From an uncultured Alphaproteobacteria bacterium (GTDB taxonomy: Bacteria; Pseudomonadota; Alphaproteobacteria; Rhizobiales; Ancalomicrobiaceae): a stretch of DNA of 18,085 nt. Shown here piece by piece: positions 13,641 to 18,085 of this stretch (its first letter is position 1; every line of letters begins with the position of its first letter). The notes below the pieces were generated by a model. That model was not told the DNA's origin and did not search any database. It was given only the letters and a program-made list of their open reading frames with translations. The position numbers were made by a program, and so were the translations under genes. Location of the stretch: contig CALBKH010000063.1 in the NCBI GenBank assembly GCA_937892955.1, positions 1-18,085 of the forward strand. Direction: 5' to 3'.

Positions 13641-13987
13641 GCACGCCCGCCGAAGATCCCACCCGCTCGGGCCTCGCCCTCGACGACATGGGGGCCGCGT
13701 CCAACGGACGCCGCCTCGACGACGACGTCGCCGTCGCCCACGCCGCCGCCGAGCTCGAGGCGGTGTTCGACGTCCCGGTGAAGGTCTCCGCCGTGCTCGG
13801 TCAGGCGCGCATGCAGGTCTCCGACCTGCTCAAACTCGGCCAGGGCACGGTGCTCGAACTCGACCGCAAGGTCGGCGAAGCGATCGACATCTACGTCAAC
13901 AACCGTCTGGTGGCGCGCGGCGAGGTCGTGCTGGTCGAGGATCGACTGGGCGTGACCATGACCGAGATCATCAAGTCGGACAAATGA
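13637..13987 (+). CDS. fliN: Flagellar motor switch protein FliN
   Basis: 116 aa from ATG 13637, overlapping the fliH stop (ATGA), with GGAAGGA a few bases upstream. FliN forms the bottom of the C-ring with FliM and receives FliH-FliI. A roughly 40-residue acidic N-terminal extension precedes the SpoA (SurP) domain: VFDVPVKVSAVLGQARMQVS (43-62), LLKLGQGTVLELDRKVGEAI (64-83), DIYVNNRLVARGEVVLVEDR (84-103), GVTMTEII (105-112), all hallmark FliN strands. Length is normal. fliM is not next to it. Confidence 0.97.
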   Translation: MSTPAEDPTRSGLALDDMGAASNGRRLDDDVAVAHAAAELEAVFDVPVKVSAVLGQARMQVSDLLKLGQGTVLELDRKVGEAIDIYVNNRLVARGEVVLVEDRLGVTMTEIIKSDK

Positions 13988-13997
13988 GGGACATCGC

Positions 13998-15392
<1,395 letters not shown>

Positions 15393-15600
15393 GGCGAAGT
15401 CGAGCCGCCTTCCGATCGCTTCTCCTCACGGGAGCCGCATCTCGTCCCGCTCCGCCCCGACCGGGCGCTTCGTCGTGTCCGAAGGACGCATCGCCGGGGC
15501 GGCCGTACCGGACGGTGACGCTCGTTGGCGAAGTGCGCGGCGGCGGGCGCGGTGGGCTCCACCGAGGTCGGAGCGCCACGCCCCGAGACGGCACGATCTC
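15393..15600. other. Gene-free part of the flbD-lysE intergenic region
   Basis: Together with 15601-15705 this makes a 313-nt gap. No terminator with a U-tract and no credible protein are visible after flbD. The promoter module at 15601-15639 occupies its downstream end. Confidence 0.5.
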
Positions 15601-15615
15601 TTTACTTCGCGTTAA
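15601..15615 (+). promoter_or_regulatory. CtrA box upstream of the LysE-family gene
   Basis: TTTA-N7-TTAA followed by CC: one mismatch to the CtrA consensus. ACCAT follows, as it does at the fliF box, and a dyad begins 9 nt further on, as at fliF. It lies about 90 nt upstream of the lysE start. A further TTAACC half-site occurs at 15647-15652. Confidence 0.65.
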
Positions 15616-15624
15616 CCATACGAT

Positions 15625-15639
15625 GGGCAAGAATTGCCG
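15625..15639. promoter_or_regulatory. Dyad GGGCAA-N3-TTGCCG next to the CtrA box
   Basis: Near-palindrome with core GGCAA-GAA-TTGCC, the same design as the dyads at 6239-6272 and 9925-9943. Distance from the CtrA box (9 nt) equals that in the fliF promoter. Candidate FlbD-type operator; the regulator is inferred. Confidence 0.55.
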
Positions 15640-15705
15640 CGTCGCGTTAACCCACGTCGCCGGGCTCGCCCCCGACGACGGTACGACCCCGAAGAGGACG
15701 CTCGC

Positions 15706-16329
15706 GTGACCGGAAGTCTGCAGATCATCGCCACCCTCGTCGCGGCCCAGGTGGTTCTGAACCTGTCGCCGGGCCCGAACATGCTGCTCGTCGTCCATGC
15801 CGCCGCCCACGATCGACGCCTCGGCTACACCGTCGCCGCCGGGATCTGGCCGGTCGGCATCCTCTGGGCGGTCGCCGGCCTCGCCGGTCTCGGCACCCTG
15901 CTCACCGCCGTCCCGGGTCTGGCCGATGCGATGCGCTTCGCTTGCGGTCTCTATCTCGTCTGGCTCGGCGCGAAGGCCATCCGCCGCTCTCACGCCCCCG
16001 CATCGATCTTCACCGCCGTCACCGAACCGATGACCCGTGCCGAGGCCTTCCGCGCAGGCATCCTCACCAACATCACCAACCCGAAGTCGGTCGGCTACTA
16101 CATGTCGATCTTCGCCGCGACCGGCGCCTACGGCCTCTCCGTCGGCGAACAGGCGCTCGCCGTGGCGATGATGCCGACCATCTCCTTCCTGTGGAACGTC
16201 GTGCTGGCGACCTTCGTGTCGAGCCGCCCCGTCGCCACCGTCCTCGATCGTGGCCGCTCGTGGTTCGATCGCATCGCCGGCCTCACCATGATCGGCTTCG
16301 GCGCCAAACTCCTCGCTTCGCGCAGCTGA
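15706..16329 (+). CDS. LysE/RhtB-family amino-acid exporter
   Basis: 207 aa from GTG 15706, with AGAGGA 8 nt upstream; length is typical for the family. These inner-membrane proteins export amino acids or derivatives (lysine, homoserine, threonine, leucine and others), driven by the proton gradient. The N-terminal signature LNLSPGPNMLLVVHAAAHDR (20-39) with the conserved PGP is clear, followed by GYTVAAG and about five further hydrophobic helices; AFRAGILTNITNPKSVGYYM, the family's NPK motif, lies near the middle. The substrate cannot be told. It follows the CtrA-box-plus-dyad promoter, not part of the flbD transcript by any visible signal. In Caulobacter flhA follows flbD; here this exporter does. 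Confidence 0.92.
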   Translation: MTGSLQIIATLVAAQVVLNLSPGPNMLLVVHAAAHDRRLGYTVAAGIWPVGILWAVAGLAGLGTLLTAVPGLADAMRFACGLYLVWLGAKAIRRSHAPASIFTAVTEPMTRAEAFRAGILTNITNPKSVGYYMSIFAATGAYGLSVGEQALAVAMMPTISFLWNVVLATFVSSRPVATVLDRGRSWFDRIAGLTMIGFGAKLLASRS

Positions 16330-16433
16330 GCCCCCCTCTCGACGGCCGCGACGTGCTCGCGCTCCTACGGACAGAAGTCCTCCGGGGTTGCGCGTATCAT
16401 CGCCTTCTCCGGGTCTCGGGGAGGGGAACCACG

Positions 16434-16907
16434 ATGGATTTCATGTACGTCCTGCTCGTCGTCGAGGTTTTCTTCCTCGTCGCCATGGGGCTGGTGCTGT
16501 GGAAGGTGCTGGCGGCGATGAAGCGCCGCGCCGGCGGCTCCTCCACCGGTTGGTCGGCGCTGGAGGCCGCCTGGGGCGTCACGGAGGCGCCGAAGGACCC
16601 GATCACCACCCGCGCCAACCTGATGGTCGGCAAGGTGTTGTGGCGCAACTGCGTGGTCGTCGGCATCGATCCGCGCGGCCTGCATCTCGCCGTGAAGGTC
16701 CCGATCTTCGGCGGTTTCGGCAAGACCCCGGTGCGCATCCCCTGGACCGCCTTCCACGATCCCGAACCCGCCCGCCTCTTCTGGGCCGACGCCACGATGT
16801 GGCGCCTCGGCACCCCGGAAGTGGCGACGATCACCCTGCCGGGCGATCTGGAATCGCGCCTCGACATCGCCGGGCATGCGCTCGGCGGCCGAAAGCCGGG
16901 GCTCTGA
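16434..16907 (+). CDS. Single-pass membrane protein of unknown function
   Basis: 157 aa from ATG 16434, with GAGGGG about 7 nt upstream. One N-terminal transmembrane helix (about 4-26, MYVLLVVEVFFLVAMGLVLW) is followed by basic KRR, predicting a short periplasmic N-terminus and a cytoplasmic domain. The soluble part has alternating beta-like strands (NCVVVGIDPRGLHLAVKVP, FGKTPVRIPWTAF, EVATITLPGDL), and resembles small proteins that test a PH-like or barrel fold, but no named family is recognised. There is a weak upstream -10-like TATCAT (16395-16400) without a good -35. It converges with the next gene, ending 85 nt from it. Confidence 0.75.
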   Translation: MDFMYVLLVVEVFFLVAMGLVLWKVLAAMKRRAGGSSTGWSALEAAWGVTEAPKDPITTRANLMVGKVLWRNCVVVGIDPRGLHLAVKVPIFGGFGKTPVRIPWTAFHDPEPARLFWADATMWRLGTPEVATITLPGDLESRLDIAGHALGGRKPGL

Positions 16908-16992
16908 GCGCGCCCGCGGCGGCGGACGAGAGCCGGGACCATCGGCGGGCGAAGATGTCCGCTGTCGTCGTGACCGCGGCCGGCGTGGCGTT

Positions 16993-17877
16993 TCAGCCGC
17001 GATCCACGCCGCGTCGCCGCCGTCCGAACCCTTCCGAGGCCGCCGCCGGACGACCGACACCGAGACCGGCGCGCGCCGCGATCACCCCGGTGTCGGGCGG
17101 TGGGAGTGCGGCACCGCTGCCGGCGAGCGCCGCCCCGATCCGTCGGAAGAGGCCGCGCACCGCCCCGAGGATCCCGCCCTCTTCGGCGGCGTCGTCGTCC
17201 GTCTTCCCGACGAGACGGTGCCGTATCCGCCGCACGACCATCGACAACCCCCACGACACGAGACCGGCCAAGAGGAGTTTGTCCAAGCCGATCAGGTTCA
17301 TCTCGGAGAGATGCAGGCCGAGCCGCAACGGTTCCGCGGGGTAGTAGGACGCGCGAAAGGTGTCGCCCGGCGACCTGTGTTCCGGCTTCGCGAGATAGAG
17401 CGGCGCCGCCGCGGTGATGGCCCGACCTTGGGCCCCGACGAAGGTGACGTCGAGGGCATCGATCACCTGTCGACCCGTCTCGCCGGTGTCGCTGCAGGCC
17501 GGTGCCGTCGGCAGGGCGGCGTTCCGATCGACACCCGGATCGAGGCAGCGTCTGGTCCGCCCGACGATCGTCACCGTCGTGTCGACCAGTCCGTCGTCGT
17601 AGAGGCGGTACCGGTCGGCCAGGAAGAGAATCGTCGACAGGACGAGGAACATCGCCACGATCGCCAGGATCTGCTGGATCGGCGCCAGGAGCATCGACAG
17701 CGTGCGCCCGAGGAACCGTCCGACCGGGGTGACCGGCCCGCTCTCGCTCGGCTGCGGCCGCCCGAGCAGCGCCAGCACGAAGCGATATCCGAAACTCGCC
17801 GCCACTCCGATCATCAAGGCGATGACGATCAGCGGCAGAACCGGCAGCATGGTTGAGAGAAGATGTTGCAGTGACAT
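16993..17877 (-). CDS. Membrane protein with a DUF3592-like periplasmic domain
   Basis: 294 aa from ATG 17877, preceded by GAGG about 7 nt away; the open frame upstream is Arg/His/Ser-rich and not credible. Hydrophobic helices are at about 8-33 (MLPVLPLIVIALMIGVAASF), 57-80 (MLLAPIQQILAIVAMFLVLS, LFLADRY) and 205-225 (IGLDKLLLAGLVSWGLSMVV). The domain between helices 2 and 3 has VDTTVTIVGRTRRCLDPGVD, IDALDVTFVGAQGR and GDTFRASYYPAEPLRLGL, a layout like DUF3592 (small beta domain ending in a G-D-x-V-x-V-x-Y-x-P-like motif). Two Cys (C133, C150 approximately) could form a disulfide. The C-terminus (about 240-294) is charged and Ala/Gly-rich. Function unknown; the family match is tentative. Confidence 0.7.
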   Translation of the reverse strand: MSLQHLLSTMLPVLPLIVIALMIGVAASFGYRFVLALLGRPQPSESGPVTPVGRFLGRTLSMLLAPIQQILAIVAMFLVLSTILFLADRYRLYDDGLVDTTVTIVGRTRRCLDPGVDRNAALPTAPACSDTGETGRQVIDALDVTFVGAQGRAITAAAPLYLAKPEHRSPGDTFRASYYPAEPLRLGLHLSEMNLIGLDKLLLAGLVSWGLSMVVRRIRHRLVGKTDDDAAEEGGILGAVRGLFRRIGAALAGSGAALPPPDTGVIAARAGLGVGRPAAASEGFGRRRRGVDRG

Positions 17878-18016
17878 GGACGACCTCGACCGATGACGGC
17901 GCGTCGCCGAGGATGAGACCGCATGATGAAGTTGCGGTTCCGGACCATGCCTATTTTTTCGAGAGACCGTGATCGAGATCAACGAACCGTTTCCGCGCCC
18001 CTCGAAGGCGCCGATC

Positions 18017-18031
18017 TTAACCCCTCGTTAA
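18017..18031 (+). promoter_or_regulatory. Perfect CtrA box at the right edge
   Basis: TTAA-N7-TTAA followed by CC, an exact match to TTAA-N7-TTAAC on the plus strand. The controlled gene is probably beyond the window on the plus strand; the divergent gene at 17877 is about 140 bp away and is the alternative. No dyad like those at 9925 or 15625 follows. Confidence 0.7.
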
Positions 18032-18085
18032 CCCCGCCTAATTCATCGTGGGGCGAGAAACCGGCTGGCGTGGCCCGAATATCGT

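Noticed and set aside
15623..15709. 28-codon ORF overlapping the lysE GTG start
   Set aside because: Its ATG lies inside the promoter dyad, so it would not be transcribed from the predicted start; no Shine-Dalgarno.

Overview
The window is GC-rich (roughly 70%) alphaproteobacterial chromosome, most likely Hyphomicrobiales (Rhizobiales) or a relative. The evidence is a Caulobacter-style flagellar cluster (fliF-fliG-fliH/flbE-fliN-flbD), a SciP-type CtrA inhibitor (DUF1153), TTAA-N7-TTAA CtrA boxes upstream of cell-cycle and flagellar genes, and the GTG/TTG starts and ATGA/GTGA stop-start overlaps typical of such genomes. No transposase, integrase, phage gene or CRISPR array is visible.

Layout. 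(1) 66-2345, + strand: the back end of a bufferin-type metal-stress operon, with bufB (MNIO/DUF692), bufC (DUF2063) and a DoxX-family membrane protein, all overlapping. The peptide gene bufA is not in the window; a perfect 12-bp hairpin precedes bufB. (2) 2367-3572, - strand: a membrane GGDEF diguanylate cyclase. (3) 3770-3928, - strand: a CAT-anticodon tRNA with its own promoter and terminator. (4) 4200-6127, - strand: mnmA translationally coupled to a PmtA-like SAM methyltransferase. (5) 6239-9285, + strand: fliK-flgD behind a sigma54-type promoter and two tandem dyads, ending in a terminator. (6) 9347-9754, + strand: sciP with a CtrA box, a long inverted repeat covering its Shine-Dalgarno, and a terminator. 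(7) 9903-15392, + strand: fliF-fliG-fliH-fliN-flbD behind a CtrA box plus dyad. (8) 15601-16329: the same CtrA-box-plus-dyad module, at identical spacing, in front of a LysE/RhtB exporter. (9) Two membrane proteins of unknown function, then a perfect CtrA box at the right edge.

How the parts fit. FlbD is a sigma54 activator with a degenerate receiver, encoded at the end of the fliF operon. The sequence suggests a circuit in which CtrA starts the early fliF operon, FlbD then activates the sigma54-dependent fliK-flgD operon, and SciP damps CtrA output. A recurring near-palindrome with core GGCAR-N3-YTGCC lies far upstream of the fliK sigma54 promoter (enhancer position) and just downstream of the CtrA boxes of fliF and lysE (repressor position). 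This matches a dual-acting FlbD-like operator. The assignment to FlbD is inference; the repeats and spacings are read directly from the sequence. The most unexpected item is the copy of this module in front of an amino-acid exporter gene, in the slot where Caulobacter carries flhA.
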